Below are positions 22,858 through 30,513 of a stretch of 64,000 nucleotides of DNA, in pieces. Position 1 is the first letter of the stretch, and every line of letters begins with the position of its first letter. Location of the stretch: NCBI RefSeq assembly GCF_029543245.1, contig NZ_JARQWV010000021.1, positions 1 through 64,000 on the forward strand, read 5' to 3'. Below the pieces are notes generated by a model. The model was not told the DNA's origin. It saw nothing but the letters and a program-made list of their open reading frames with translations, and did not search any database. This DNA comes from Caulobacter endophyticus. GTDB lineage: Bacteria; Pseudomonadota; Alphaproteobacteria; Caulobacterales; Caulobacteraceae. The translations under genes and the position numbers were made by a program.

Positions 22858-23261
22858 CCGCGGACGGCGGTGATCTCGACGCCGGCGGCGGCGGCGTGCG
22901 GCGCCAGGGCCAGGGGCTTTTCGACCCGCACCCGGGCGCGGGTGACGCGATGGTCGTCGAAACAGGCCTGGGCCAGGCGCTCGGCGAAGGTCTCGACCAG
23001 GTCGATATGGCCGGCGGCGGCGATGTCCTGGGCGGCGGTGCGGATGGTCTCGTAGTTCACCGTGTCGCCCAGCTGCTCGCAGTGGCTGGCGGCCACGTCG
23101 AGCTCGACGTCGATGACCAGCGGCTGCACGCGGCCGTGCTCGTGGTCGTAGACGCCGATCTCGGCTTCGACCTTAAGGCCGCGCACGAAGACCTTCGTGA
23201 CGATGACCTTGGCGAGAACGGGCGCCGGGAAAGGCGTTTCGGAGAGGGGGGAGGCGGACAA
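22854..23261 (-). CDS. folB: Dihydroneopterin aldolase
   Basis: 135 residues. FolB splits 7,8-dihydroneopterin into 6-hydroxymethyl-dihydropterin and glycolaldehyde in folate synthesis. The family shows KVFVRGLKVEAEIGVYDHEHGRVQPLVIDVEL at the N-terminus, VNYETIRTAAQ in the middle and an ARVRVEKPLAL segment carrying the catalytic Lys near the end. An extra 15-residue N-terminus (MSASPLSETPFPAPV) precedes the conserved core. It lies 12 bases downstream of a pteridine-reductase-like SDR gene, so the two are likely co-transcribed. Confidence 0.9.
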   Translation of the reverse strand: MSASPLSETPFPAPVLAKVIVTKVFVRGLKVEAEIGVYDHEHGRVQPLVIDVELDVAASHCEQLGDTVNYETIRTAAQDIAAAGHIDLVETFAERLAQACFDDHRVTRARVRVEKPLALAPHAAAAGVEITAVRG

Positions 23262-23273
23262 GGGCGGGGGCCT

Positions 23274-24047
23274 TCAGGAACCGAGGACGTCGGGCGTGCG
23301 CCAGGCCAGATGCTGGCCGCCGTCGACCGCGATCATCTGGCCCGTGACCGACGGCGCGTCAATGAGATAGCGCATCGCGGCCGCCAGTTCGGCCGGATCG
23401 ACGGGACCGCCCAGGGGCGTGGCCGCGGCCTCGGCCTCGAACTCGCCGGGCGCCTGGTGGATCGAGGCCAGCACCGGCCCGGGGCCGATCGCATTGACGC
23501 GAATGGCCGGCGCCAGGTCCTGGGCCAGGGTACGCGTCACCCACCACAGGCCGGCCTTGGAGACGCTGTAGCTGAAGAACTGCGGGTTGGGCTTCAGCAC
23601 CCGCTGGTCGACCAGATTGACCACCAGCCCCTTCGCATCGGCCGGTAGAGCAGCGGCGAAGGCCTGGGCCAGCAGCACCGGCGCGCGCAGGTTGGCGTCC
23701 ATGTGCCGGTTCCAGCTGTCGGCGGTCAGGTTTCCAACCCGGTCGTCCTCGAAGGTCGAGGCCGAGTTGACCAGCAGGGTCAGGGGCCCGATCGCCTCGG
23801 CGGCCGCCCCGACCAGGGCCGCGCCGATATCCGGATCGGCAAGCTCGCCCGGCACGGCGACCGCCCGCCGGCCCAGCACCGCGATCTCGGCCACGACGGC
23901 CTCGGCCTCGTCCCGCGCGGTGCGGTAGTGCACCGCCACGTCATACCCCGCTCGCGCCGCCTCAAGCGCCAGCACCCGCCCGATCCGCCGGCCCGCGCCG
24001 GTGACGAGCGCGCCGCCGCGCGATGTTGTTTCGGAAGGCATCGGCAT
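23274..24047 (-). CDS. SDR family oxidoreductase, FolM/pteridine-reductase-like
   Basis: 257 residues. A Rossmann-fold short-chain dehydrogenase: the NADPH loop is TGAGRRIGR (residues 16-24, a GxxxRIG form typical of pteridine reductases), the NSAS block is LLVNSAST, and the active site is YSVSKAG (Tyr-x-x-x-Lys). The C-terminal GQMIAVDGGQHL is conserved in the family. The Arg-Ile in the nucleotide loop and the folB neighbour both point to a dihydropteridine or dihydromonapterin reductase. A start 6 bases downstream is also possible. Confidence 0.8.
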   Translation of the reverse strand: MPMPSETTSRGGALVTGAGRRIGRVLALEAARAGYDVAVHYRTARDEAEAVVAEIAVLGRRAVAVPGELADPDIGAALVGAAAEAIGPLTLLVNSASTFEDDRVGNLTADSWNRHMDANLRAPVLLAQAFAAALPADAKGLVVNLVDQRVLKPNPQFFSYSVSKAGLWWVTRTLAQDLAPAIRVNAIGPGPVLASIHQAPGEFEAEAAATPLGGPVDPAELAAAMRYLIDAPSVTGQMIAVDGGQHLAWRTPDVLGS

Positions 24048-24123
24048 GCTGGTCCTACGGAGGCGATCTGCAAGCCACGTACATAGCTAAGGATAACGTC
24101 ACAAGCGTCCATGCTCGCTTTTT

Positions 24124-24199
24124 TGTAACTACATCTTATTGACGAAACCAAATTTGCGTAGTTACATAAAAACGGAGCGGCCTCGCTCCAAGGTAACTA
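24124..24199 (+). promoter_or_regulatory. Promoter and operator region of brnTA
   Basis: TGTAACTAC (24124-24132) and GTAGTTACA (24158-24166) form a perfect 9-bp inverted repeat with a 25-base spacer, and the half-site GTAACTA recurs at 24193-24199. A sigma70-like promoter overlaps it: TTGACG (24139-24144) and a TTACAT -10 (24162-24167), 17 bases apart. BrnA antitoxins are ribbon-helix-helix repressors of their own operon, so these are likely its binding sites. Confidence 0.6.
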
Positions 24200-24273
24200 A
24201 CAGGAACCGGTAATGAACCTGCACACCCCGCCCAGCCCTCGCGGCTGGAGATGTCGCCACTTGGATCACCGAA

Positions 24274-24555
24274 ATGGACCTGGAATGGGATGAGACGAAG
24301 CGCTCGCAGACCCTGACCCACCGTGGGCTGGATTTTTCCGATGCGAGCCTCGTCTTCGAAGGCAGGCAACTGACCCTAGAGGACGATCGAATTGAGTATG
24401 GAGAGACCCGCTACCAGACGATCGGCCGCATCGACGGCCGCATGGTCATGGTGGTTTGGACACCACGCGGTCAGGCACGACGCATCATCTCGATGAGAGA
24501 GTGCAATGACAGGGAACAACGACGATACGCGCCCCATCTGGATCGATCCGGATGA
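24274..24555 (+). CDS. brnT: BrnT family toxin
   Basis: 93 residues, RelE-fold ribonuclease toxin (DUF497). The pattern is complete: LEWDETKRSQTLTHRGLDFSDAS, VFEGRQLTLEDDRIEYGETRYQTIG, then VMVVWTPRGQARRIISMRECNDRE. Brucella BrnT is a bacteriostatic RNase neutralised by BrnA. It overlaps brnA by 50 bases, as in other brnTA pairs. Confidence 0.92.
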   Translation: MDLEWDETKRSQTLTHRGLDFSDASLVFEGRQLTLEDDRIEYGETRYQTIGRIDGRMVMVVWTPRGQARRIISMRECNDREQRRYAPHLDRSG

Positions 24556-24787
24556 CGCGCCCGAATGGTCCGACGAGGCTCTCGATCGGGCTGAACTGAA
24601 GGACGGCGACCGCGTCCTGCGCCCCGCGACAGGGACGCTGACTCGGCGCGGCCGCCCGAAGCTCGAAACGCCCAAGAAGCAGGTGACCCTGCGCCTTGAC
24701 CAAGACGTCATCGACAAGCTTCGCGAGGACGGCCCCGGCTGGCAAAGCCGGGCCAACGAACTTCTGAGAAAGGCGGTCGGCGTCTGA
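24506..24787 (+). CDS. brnA: BrnA family antitoxin
   Basis: 93 residues. The middle has the DDAPEWSDEALDRAELKDG segment seen in BrnA proteins. The C-terminal ribbon-helix-helix (PKKQVTLRLDQDVIDKLREDGPGWQSRANELLRKAV) binds operator DNA. It should bind BrnT through its N-terminal half and repress the operon. The ATG lies inside brnT; 50-base overlap implies translational coupling. Confidence 0.92.
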   Translation: MTGNNDDTRPIWIDPDDAPEWSDEALDRAELKDGDRVLRPATGTLTRRGRPKLETPKKQVTLRLDQDVIDKLREDGPGWQSRANELLRKAVGV

Positions 24788-24797
24788 GCCGATCGCC

Positions 24798-25919
24798 CTA
24801 CTTCGCCGGCTTCTCCACCGCCAGCGGCCGCACCTTGTCGACCAGTTCGACCAGGAACTTGCCGGGCTCCTCGTGCGGGGGCAGGTGGGCCGAGTGCTCG
24901 AACCAGACGAGCTGCTTCTTCGGGGCCTTCAGGCGGCCCAGCCACGGCTCGATCACCGACGAGGGCGTGGTGATGTCGTGGCGGCCCAGGAACATGAAGA
25001 CCGGGAACTTCGTCGCCGCGATCCTGGTGTGATCCACCGCGGCCATGTCGGGCAGCAGGGCCGGCACCGACAGCTGGCCGCCCTGGTCGATGGCCAGGCG
25101 GTCGGCATAGTCGTAGAGCGGCGACAGCCGGGCGGCGCGGAAATAGAAGTCGGCGTTGTCGCGATAGGCGGCCAGGCCCCCGTAGGCCATCACCCACTTG
25201 CGCACGACATTGACCTTGGCGAACGGGATCTCGCCGTCGCCGGGATAGGGCGCCAGCGCCTTCAGTTCGGCCAGGGCCGTCTCGTCCTTGCGCTCGGCGG
25301 CGATCTTCAGCAGCGCCTCGTACTGCGCCGTCTCGTTGGCGCGCAGCGAAAACAGCGGGCCGACGCCGACATAGGCCGCCACTACCTCCGGCCGGGCCAT
25401 GGCCGCGTCCAGCGCAATGACATTGCCCCAGGAGTGACCGAGCAGGATCACCTTCCTCGCGCCGACACGGGCCCGGACGTCGTCGATCAGGGCCAGCAGG
25501 TCCTTGGTCATCTGGGCGCGCGACAGGTGGGCGCGGTTGGCCGCCTCGCCGCTCGATCGCAGGGTCTTGCCGGCGCCCGGCTGGTCCCACTGAACGACGG
25601 TGAAATAGTCCTCCCAGCCCTGCTGGTAGGGCCAGGAGCGGCCCATCTCGGTCGCGCCCGGGCCGCCGTGAACATAGATGATCACCGGATTGGCCTTGTC
25701 GGTCCCGCGGATCGACACCCACTGCGGCAGGCCGTTGAGGTTCACCTGCTCCAGCACCTGGATCCCGTTCGGCGTCACGATCTTCTGACGGTCGGCGATC
25801 ATCGCCCGGGCGGTGTCGTAGTGGGCCTCGGTCGGCGGCGGCGTGTTGGGGTCCTGGGCCAGGGCCGGGCCAGCCAGCAGGGCGGCGGCGACAAGAGCGC
25901 CCGACAGATGACGGAACAT
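24798..25919 (-). CDS. Secreted alpha/beta hydrolase, proline iminopeptidase-like (S33)
   Basis: 373 residues. A Sec signal peptide (MFRHLSGALVAAALLAGPALA, cut near residue 22) places it in the periplasm or outside. HGGPGATEMG is the S33 oxyanion motif, GHSWGN holds the nucleophile Ser, FLGRHD the Asp and FEHSAHLPP the His of the catalytic triad. Such enzymes remove N-terminal prolines or act as general esterases. The open frame runs 226 codons upstream but is not coding-like; the ATG at 25919 with the signal peptide is preferred. Fits with the other secreted peptidases in the window. Confidence 0.85.
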   Translation of the reverse strand: MFRHLSGALVAAALLAGPALAQDPNTPPPTEAHYDTARAMIADRQKIVTPNGIQVLEQVNLNGLPQWVSIRGTDKANPVIIYVHGGPGATEMGRSWPYQQGWEDYFTVVQWDQPGAGKTLRSSGEAANRAHLSRAQMTKDLLALIDDVRARVGARKVILLGHSWGNVIALDAAMARPEVVAAYVGVGPLFSLRANETAQYEALLKIAAERKDETALAELKALAPYPGDGEIPFAKVNVVRKWVMAYGGLAAYRDNADFYFRAARLSPLYDYADRLAIDQGGQLSVPALLPDMAAVDHTRIAATKFPVFMFLGRHDITTPSSVIEPWLGRLKAPKKQLVWFEHSAHLPPHEEPGKFLVELVDKVRPLAVEKPAK

Positions 25920-26060
25920 GGAAGCGACTCTCCGGACGCGAAGGACCAGCGCCTCGTTTAGCCGCCGCCGGCCGCTTCGGCGACCCATGTCGCGCGAACG
26001 GCGCTCCGGACTGATTGCCTGATTTGACAGCAGCGCTGCCTTACCTATGATGCCGCCACC

Positions 26061-26126
26061 ATGTATCGCATCGAATTCTTCAATCGCGAACAGCACAGGG
26101 CGGGCCACCTCATCGCAGGAGCCTAG
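26061..26126 (+). CDS. Possible 21-aa leader peptide
   Basis: ATG at 26061 to TAG at 26124-26126 encodes MYRIEFFNREQHRAGHLIAGA. There is no good ribosome site (the preceding bases are GCCGCCACC). It is listed because its stop codon abuts a strong hairpin upstream of rnk, an arrangement seen in attenuators. Expression is unproven. Confidence 0.3.
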   Translation: MYRIEFFNREQHRAGHLIAGA

Positions 26127-26165
26127 TCCCGAGCCCCTATCGACGCGCGTGCGCCGGGCTCGGGA
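26127..26165 (+). promoter_or_regulatory. 10-bp perfect stem-loop upstream of rnk
   Basis: TCCCGAGCCC (26127-26136) pairs exactly with GGGCTCGGGA (26156-26165) around a 19-base loop. No T-run follows on the plus strand, so it is not a standard terminator. It could be an RNA attenuator or operator. Confidence 0.45.
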
Positions 26166-26318
26166 CGAAAACCACATCGACAACAGCGTTGCGCAAGACT
26201 TCGACACATAACCGGTCGAGGTCCAGAAAACTTGCGCCCATACCCCCATTACTACGGCGCGTGGCCCAGGGCCGCGGCGCCGCGCCATGCCGCATGGCCA
26301 AACGCCAGGAGCGCTTCG

Positions 26319-26726
26319 ATGCCTGCCTCCCCGCCTCTCTCCAAGCGCGATCCGCGTCCGCCGATCACCGTCTGCGCCGAGGACTACGACGCCCTCGCCG
26401 CCCTGGTGGCCCATCCCAGCGCCGCGCGGGGCCAGGCCCTGCTGGCCGTCGAGCTGGAACGCGCCGCCGTGGTCGAGGGTGTCCTGGCCGCCAACCGCGT
26501 GCGGCTGGGCTCGGAGGTCGACTATCACGATCTCGACCGCGACCGGATGCGCACCATTCGCCTGGCCCTGCCGCACGAGGCCAGCATCGACGAGCACCGG
26601 GTGTCGGTCACAGCGCCGATCGGGGCCGCGCTGCTGGGACTCAAGCCCGGCCAGCGCTTCTCGTGGGCGGAAGCCGGCGGCCGGGTCCGATCGATCAAGG
26701 TGCTGGCGGTGCGCAATGACGGCTGA
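26319..26726 (+). CDS. rnk: Rnk family (GreA-fold) RNA-polymerase-binding regulator
   Basis: 135 residues. The C-terminal half is the GreA/GreB FKBP-like domain seen in Rnk: VLAANRVRLGSEVDYHDLDRDRMRTIRLALPHEA and VSVTAPIGAALLGLKPGQRFSW. The N-terminus (PPITVCAEDYDALAALV) fits the short coiled-coil of Rnk. Rnk binds RNA polymerase near the secondary channel but lacks the cleavage activity of Gre factors; it was first named as a regulator of nucleoside diphosphate kinase. The ATG at 26319 follows an AGGAG site. It overlaps the next gene by 11 bases. Confidence 0.85.
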   Translation: MPASPPLSKRDPRPPITVCAEDYDALAALVAHPSAARGQALLAVELERAAVVEGVLAANRVRLGSEVDYHDLDRDRMRTIRLALPHEASIDEHRVSVTAPIGAALLGLKPGQRFSWAEAGGRVRSIKVLAVRNDG

Positions 26727-27282
26727 CGACGCCCCGGGGCCCTGCCCCAGCCCCGGCCACGGCCTGGGCGCCGCCGCCGCGGCCGCCCTGCTGACCGCCG
26801 CCGATCACGTGGAGCAGGCCTGGTCCGGCGCCTCGCCGCGCGAGGCCGCCACCCGCCTGTCGCTGCACGCCGAGGACCTGGCCCACTCGCCGGTGGCCCG
26901 CGACCAGTTGCTCAGCCGCGCCCTGGAACTGGCCGCGGGCGACCTTTCCGAGGGCCGCCGCCCCCTGACCCACTGGCCGCTGTTCTTCGCCGAGGAGATG
27001 ACCCCCTCGCCGGAGGCCCGCGAGGACATCCGCGCCTGGGTGCTGGCCGGCGCCGACCCGATGCTGGCCGACGGCGAAGCGGTGGCCGAGGCGGTCGAGG
27101 CGCGGGCCGTGCGCGAGCTGGGCGACGCCTTCGAGACGGCGCGAGGCCTCACCCGGCGCCTGCGCGTCGAGGCCTGGCTGCAGCTGGCGCTGTGGGACGA
27201 CCCCCGCATCCCGGCCAACGCCGAGACCCGCTTCCTGATGCGCGCCGGCGGCCGGCGGCTGATGGCGCGGGTGGGGGACTAG
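26716..27282 (+). CDS. Hypothetical helical protein coupled to rnk
   Basis: 188 residues, Ala-rich and mainly helical, with no signal or membrane segment. The N-terminus carries PCPSPGHG, a short Cys/His patch; the body has HWPLFFAEEMTPSPEAREDIRAWVLAGADPML and a C-terminal RLRVEAWLQLALWDDPRIPANAETRFL. I recognise no domain. Its start lies inside the end of rnk (11-base overlap), so it is made from the same mRNA and may act with Rnk. Confidence 0.6.
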   Translation: MTADDAPGPCPSPGHGLGAAAAAALLTAADHVEQAWSGASPREAATRLSLHAEDLAHSPVARDQLLSRALELAAGDLSEGRRPLTHWPLFFAEEMTPSPEAREDIRAWVLAGADPMLADGEAVAEAVEARAVRELGDAFETARGLTRRLRVEAWLQLALWDDPRIPANAETRFLMRAGGRRLMARVGD

Positions 27283-27319
27283 AGAGCGAGCGCGGCGGGA
27301 AACCGCCGCGCGGACTGGA

Positions 27320-27400
27320 TCAATCGATGCGGCCGAACTCGAAGGCGTTCAGGCCGACGATGACGCCCAGGAAGATGGCGATGATCAGGATCGCGAGCAT
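27320..27400 (-). CDS. 26-aa membrane microprotein
   Basis: MLAILIIAIFLGVIVGLNAF followed by EFGRID. One hydrophobic helix and a short acidic/basic end; GGAGCGG lies 10 bases upstream of the ATG. The VGLNAFEF end resembles VGFNAFYAVE at the end of the 53-aa protein at 32501-32662. Length is short, so the call rests on hydrophobic pattern and placement between convergent gene ends. Confidence 0.5.
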   Translation of the reverse strand: MLAILIIAIFLGVIVGLNAFEFGRID

Positions 27401-27510
27401 GTTGGCGCCGCTCCGGCTTGGTTGTTGTTTCCTCGCCCCCGGCTTTAGCGGCCAATGTTCGGTGGAGCAAGGCCTGCCCCTCGCCGCCGAAACAGCTTAG
27501 CCTGGGCCTC

Positions 27511-27981
27511 ATGCTCTGGCGCCGTAAAGTCGAACCCTACACCCGTCCCTTCGTCTATGCCTGGTTCCGCATGACCCGCGGCCTGACCCTGGGCGTGCGC
27601 GGCCTCGTCACCGACGAGGAAGGCCGCGTGCTGATGATCCAGCACACCTATGTCCCCGGCTGGTACCTGCCCGGCGGCGGGGTCGAGCGCGGCGAGATCG
27701 CCGAGACCTCGCTCGTGCGCGAGATGCAGGAGGAGGCCGGCGTGCGCGTCATCGGCCGCCCCACCCTGCTGTCGGTGCACAGCAACGAGCCGCGCCATCC
27801 CGGCGACCACGTGCTGTTCTACCGCGTCCACGCCTGGGAGCCGTGCGCGGCCGCCGAGCAGGGCGAGATCCACGAGATCGGCTGGTTCCACCCCGACGCC
27901 CTGCCCGACGACGTCACCGACGCCACCCGCCAGCGCATCGCCGAGGCGCTGAAGGGCGCCGAGATCGATCCGATGTGGTGA
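27511..27981 (+). CDS. NUDIX hydrolase
   Basis: 156 residues. The Nudix box is perfect: GGGVERGEIAETSLVREMQE-EAGV (about residues 54-77), carrying the metal-binding RE..EE. It hydrolyses a nucleoside diphosphate linked to another group; the substrate cannot be read from sequence. The N-terminus (MLWRRKVEPYTRPFVYAWFRMTRGLTLGVRGLV) resembles a subgroup found in alphaproteobacteria. The ATG at 27511 gives this typical start; the open frame upstream is noise. It precedes ychF by 60 bases. Confidence 0.88.
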   Translation: MLWRRKVEPYTRPFVYAWFRMTRGLTLGVRGLVTDEEGRVLMIQHTYVPGWYLPGGGVERGEIAETSLVREMQEEAGVRVIGRPTLLSVHSNEPRHPGDHVLFYRVHAWEPCAAAEQGEIHEIGWFHPDALPDDVTDATRQRIAEALKGAEIDPMW

Positions 27982-28041
27982 GGGCGGACTTCCAGCACAA
28001 TCCGTGCTAAGCGCCCGCCCAACGAAATTCACGAGAGTTCC

Positions 28042-29142
28042 ATGGCCCTGAAAGTCGCCATCGTCGGCCTGCCCAACGTCGGCAAGTCCACCCTGTTCAA
28101 CGCCCTGACCCAGACGGCGTCGGCCCAGGCCGCCAACTATCCGTTCTGCACCATCGAGCCGAACACCGGCGACGTGGCCGTGCCCGAAGCGCGCCTGAAC
28201 GCCCTGGCCGCCATCGCCGGCTCCAAGGAAATCATCCCGGCCCGCATCAACTTCGTCGACGTCGCCGGCCTGGTGCGCGGCGCGTCGAAGGGCGAAGGCC
28301 TGGGCAACCAGTTCCTGGCCAACATCCGCGACTGCGACGCCGTAGCCTTCGTGGCCCGCTGCTTCGAGGACGGCGACATCACCCACGTGGAAGGCCGCAT
28401 CGACCCGATCGCCGATCTCGAGATCATCGAGATGGAACTGATGCTGGCCGACCTGGAAAGCCTGGAAAAGCGCCTGCCCAACGTCGAGAAGCGCGCCAAG
28501 AGCGGCGGCGACAAGGAAATGATCGCCACCCTGCGCCTGATCAACCTGGCTCTCGAGCAACTGCGCGCCGGCCGTCCGGCCCGGGCCGCCAAGGTCGACA
28601 AGGAAGACGCCAAGGCCTGGGCCATGCTGCAGCTGCTGACCTCGCTGCCGGCCCTCTATGTCTGCAACGTCGACGAAGCCAGCGCCGACAAGGGCAACAA
28701 GTTCTCCGACCTGGTGGCCGAGCGCGCCAAGACCGACAACGCCAACAGCGTGGTCATCTCGGCCCAGATCGAGAGCGAGATCGCCCTGCTGGACGAAGCC
28801 GAGCGCACCGAGTTCCTCGAGACCCTGGGCCTGGAAGAGCCGGGCCTGAACCGCCTGATCCGCGAAGCCTACAAGCTGCTGGGCCTGCAGACCTACTTCA
28901 CGGTCGGCCCCAAGGAAGCCCGCGCCTGGACGATCCCCGTGGGCGCCACCGGCCCGCAGGCGGCCGGCGTGATCCACACCGACTTCGAGAAGGGCTTCAT
29001 CCGCGCCGAGACCATCGCCTACGAGGACTACGTCAAGCTCAACGGCGAAGCCGGCGCCAAGGAAGCCGGGAAGATGCGTTCGGAAGGCAAGGAATATGTC
29101 GTCAAGGACGGCGACGTGATGCACTTCCGCTTCAACGTCTGA
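28042..29142 (+). CDS. ychF: YchF/Ola1 family P-loop ATPase
   Basis: 366 residues, the normal length. An Obg-like P-loop protein that prefers ATP to GTP, binds ribosomes and affects oxidative stress responses. GLPNVGKSTLFN is the P-loop (about residues 9-20), NYPFCTIEPNTG the switch region, FVDVAGLVRGASKGEGLGNQFL the G3 and Obg-like loop, and YVCNVDE the altered G4. The C-terminal TGS domain (RAWTIPVGATGPQAAGVIHTDFEKGF...KDGDVMHFRFNV) is intact. A housekeeping gene in its expected form. Confidence 0.95.
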   Translation: MALKVAIVGLPNVGKSTLFNALTQTASAQAANYPFCTIEPNTGDVAVPEARLNALAAIAGSKEIIPARINFVDVAGLVRGASKGEGLGNQFLANIRDCDAVAFVARCFEDGDITHVEGRIDPIADLEIIEMELMLADLESLEKRLPNVEKRAKSGGDKEMIATLRLINLALEQLRAGRPARAAKVDKEDAKAWAMLQLLTSLPALYVCNVDEASADKGNKFSDLVAERAKTDNANSVVISAQIESEIALLDEAERTEFLETLGLEEPGLNRLIREAYKLLGLQTYFTVGPKEARAWTIPVGATGPQAAGVIHTDFEKGFIRAETIAYEDYVKLNGEAGAKEAGKMRSEGKEYVVKDGDVMHFRFNV

Positions 29143-29212
29143 TCGCAGGCTTGAAATAATTCACGTCTGGGCCAAGTTCTCCCCGCAACGGTTCGGGGGA
29201 GCTTGGTTCGGC

Positions 29213-29998
29213 GTGAAGAAGATCGTGTACGGCGCGGCCGCCTGTCTGGCCGTCGCCCTTGCCGTCGGCGGGCCGTCCGCTGCGGCCCAGCCCGGGGAAG
29301 AGACGGCGAGCGCGCCGGACGCCCCGCCGCCGTTCGAGGCCATGGCCGTTCTGAAGGCCGTCGGTCCGGTCGAGATCCACGCCCCCGGCCCAATCGCCCG
29401 CCGCGACGTCATCGCCAGCCTGCCCGTCGCCCACAGCCTGACCGGCGTGCTCGGCCAGGACGTGCGCAAAATGGGCCTGCTCGCCGGCGGCGCCGTGATG
29501 CCCGCCGGTACGCCGGTGTTCGGGGTCCCGATGACCGACCCCTATGGCTCGAGCATCATCTGGTGCGCGCCGAAGTCCGAACCGCGCGGCGAGACCGTGG
29601 CCTGGACGACGATCTGCTTTCCGCGCGGCGGCATGAGCGGCCATCAATGGGTGCGGACCTTCGCACCGCTTTTCCCGACCTCCCTGTCCTACACCAAGAG
29701 CACCAGCGGCGCGGCCGGCCTAACGGTCGATCGCAAGCCGGCCGACCTGCCGGTCATGCGGCTGACCTTCAAGTTCACCGAATGGGACAAGGACGACGCC
29801 GACGTGATGGTCAGCGTCGAAGGTCCGGGCGCGATCGCCCCGATCCGTAATCGCAGCCTGCCGCGCGAGGCCGACGGCAGCGCCCGGCTGAAGATCTTCG
29901 GCGGCGAGTTCCGGCTGATCCCGGTGGGCGGCGACCGACACGCGGCCCTGCTGGAAGTGATAACGCCTCCGTCCCCAACCCTTAAGCCGGAGTTCTGA
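29213..29998 (+). CDS. Secreted hypothetical protein
   Basis: 261 residues with a GTG start. A Sec signal peptide (KKIVYGAAACLAVALAVGGPSAAAQ) leads into an Ala/Pro-rich linker and then a beta-rich domain (about 45-255) with two cysteines (IIWCAPKSEP and TTICFPRGG) that could form a disulfide in the periplasm. No known family is recognised. It lies 2 bases before an L,D-transpeptidase gene and is probably in its operon, which hints at an envelope role. Confidence 0.65.
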   Translation: MKKIVYGAAACLAVALAVGGPSAAAQPGEETASAPDAPPPFEAMAVLKAVGPVEIHAPGPIARRDVIASLPVAHSLTGVLGQDVRKMGLLAGGAVMPAGTPVFGVPMTDPYGSSIIWCAPKSEPRGETVAWTTICFPRGGMSGHQWVRTFAPLFPTSLSYTKSTSGAAGLTVDRKPADLPVMRLTFKFTEWDKDDADVMVSVEGPGAIAPIRNRSLPREADGSARLKIFGGEFRLIPVGGDRHAALLEVITPPSPTLKPEF

Positions 29999-30000
29999 CC

Positions 30001-30513
30001 GTGGCGGGCCCGATCTCGCGCCTGGCCGCGCCCGCCGTCCTGCTGCTGGCCGGCTGCGGCGCGGCGGCCCAGCCGCCCGCCGTCGAAGGCTCGGTCGACC
30101 GCATCGTGATCGAGAAGGCCGCCCATCGCATGAGCCTCTACGCCGGCGATCGGCTGGTGCGGACCTATGACGTCTCGCTGGGCGGTGGCGGCCTGGCGCC
30201 CAAGACCCGCCAGGGCGACCGGCGCACGCCCGAGGGCGACTACCGCATCACCGGCCGCAATCCGAACAGCCGCTTCCACCTCTCCCTGCGCATCAGCTAC
30301 CCGACGCCGGCCCAGGCCGCCGCGGCCCGCGCCCAGGGGGGCGACCCCGGCGGCGACATCATGATCCACGGCCTACCCAACGGCCGCGGCGCCCTCTGGG
30401 CGCTGTACAAGGGCCGCGACTGGACCGACGGCTGCATCGCCGTCACCGATCCGGAGATCGAGGAGGTCTGGAAACTGGTGCGCGACGGCGCGCGCGTAAG
30501 GATCACGCCATGA
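30001..30513 (+). CDS. L,D-transpeptidase (YkuD domain) lipoprotein
   Basis: 170 residues with a GTG start. A lipoprotein signal (LLLAGCG, Cys near residue 19) is followed by a YkuD domain with the usual motifs: IVIEKAAHRMSLYAGDRLVRTYDVSLG, TPEGDYRITGRNPNSRFHLSLRISYP, the His in IMIHGLPNG and the catalytic Cys in DWTDGCIAVTD. Such enzymes form 3-3 peptidoglycan crosslinks or attach proteins to the wall. It is coupled (ATGA) to a membrane protein and directly follows a secreted protein of unknown role. Confidence 0.9.
   Translation: MAGPISRLAAPAVLLLAGCGAAAQPPAVEGSVDRIVIEKAAHRMSLYAGDRLVRTYDVSLGGGGLAPKTRQGDRRTPEGDYRITGRNPNSRFHLSLRISYPTPAQAAAARAQGGDPGGDIMIHGLPNGRGALWALYKGRDWTDGCIAVTDPEIEEVWKLVRDGARVRITP

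Larger units (their letters stand above)
25920..26318. other. Intergenic region with a leader ORF and hairpin candidate
   Basis: This 399-base gap lies between the divergent hydrolase and rnk genes. It holds a possible 21-codon ORF (26061-26126) followed at once by a 10-bp perfect hairpin (26127-26165), described separately. The remainder shows no clear promoter; 26225-26318 is GC-rich and reads through in rnk's frame but lacks coding character. Confidence 0.5.

Noticed and set aside
24798..26597. 599-codon reading of the S33 hydrolase
   Set aside because: The region before 25919 has no family similarity, and a clear signal peptide starts at 25919.
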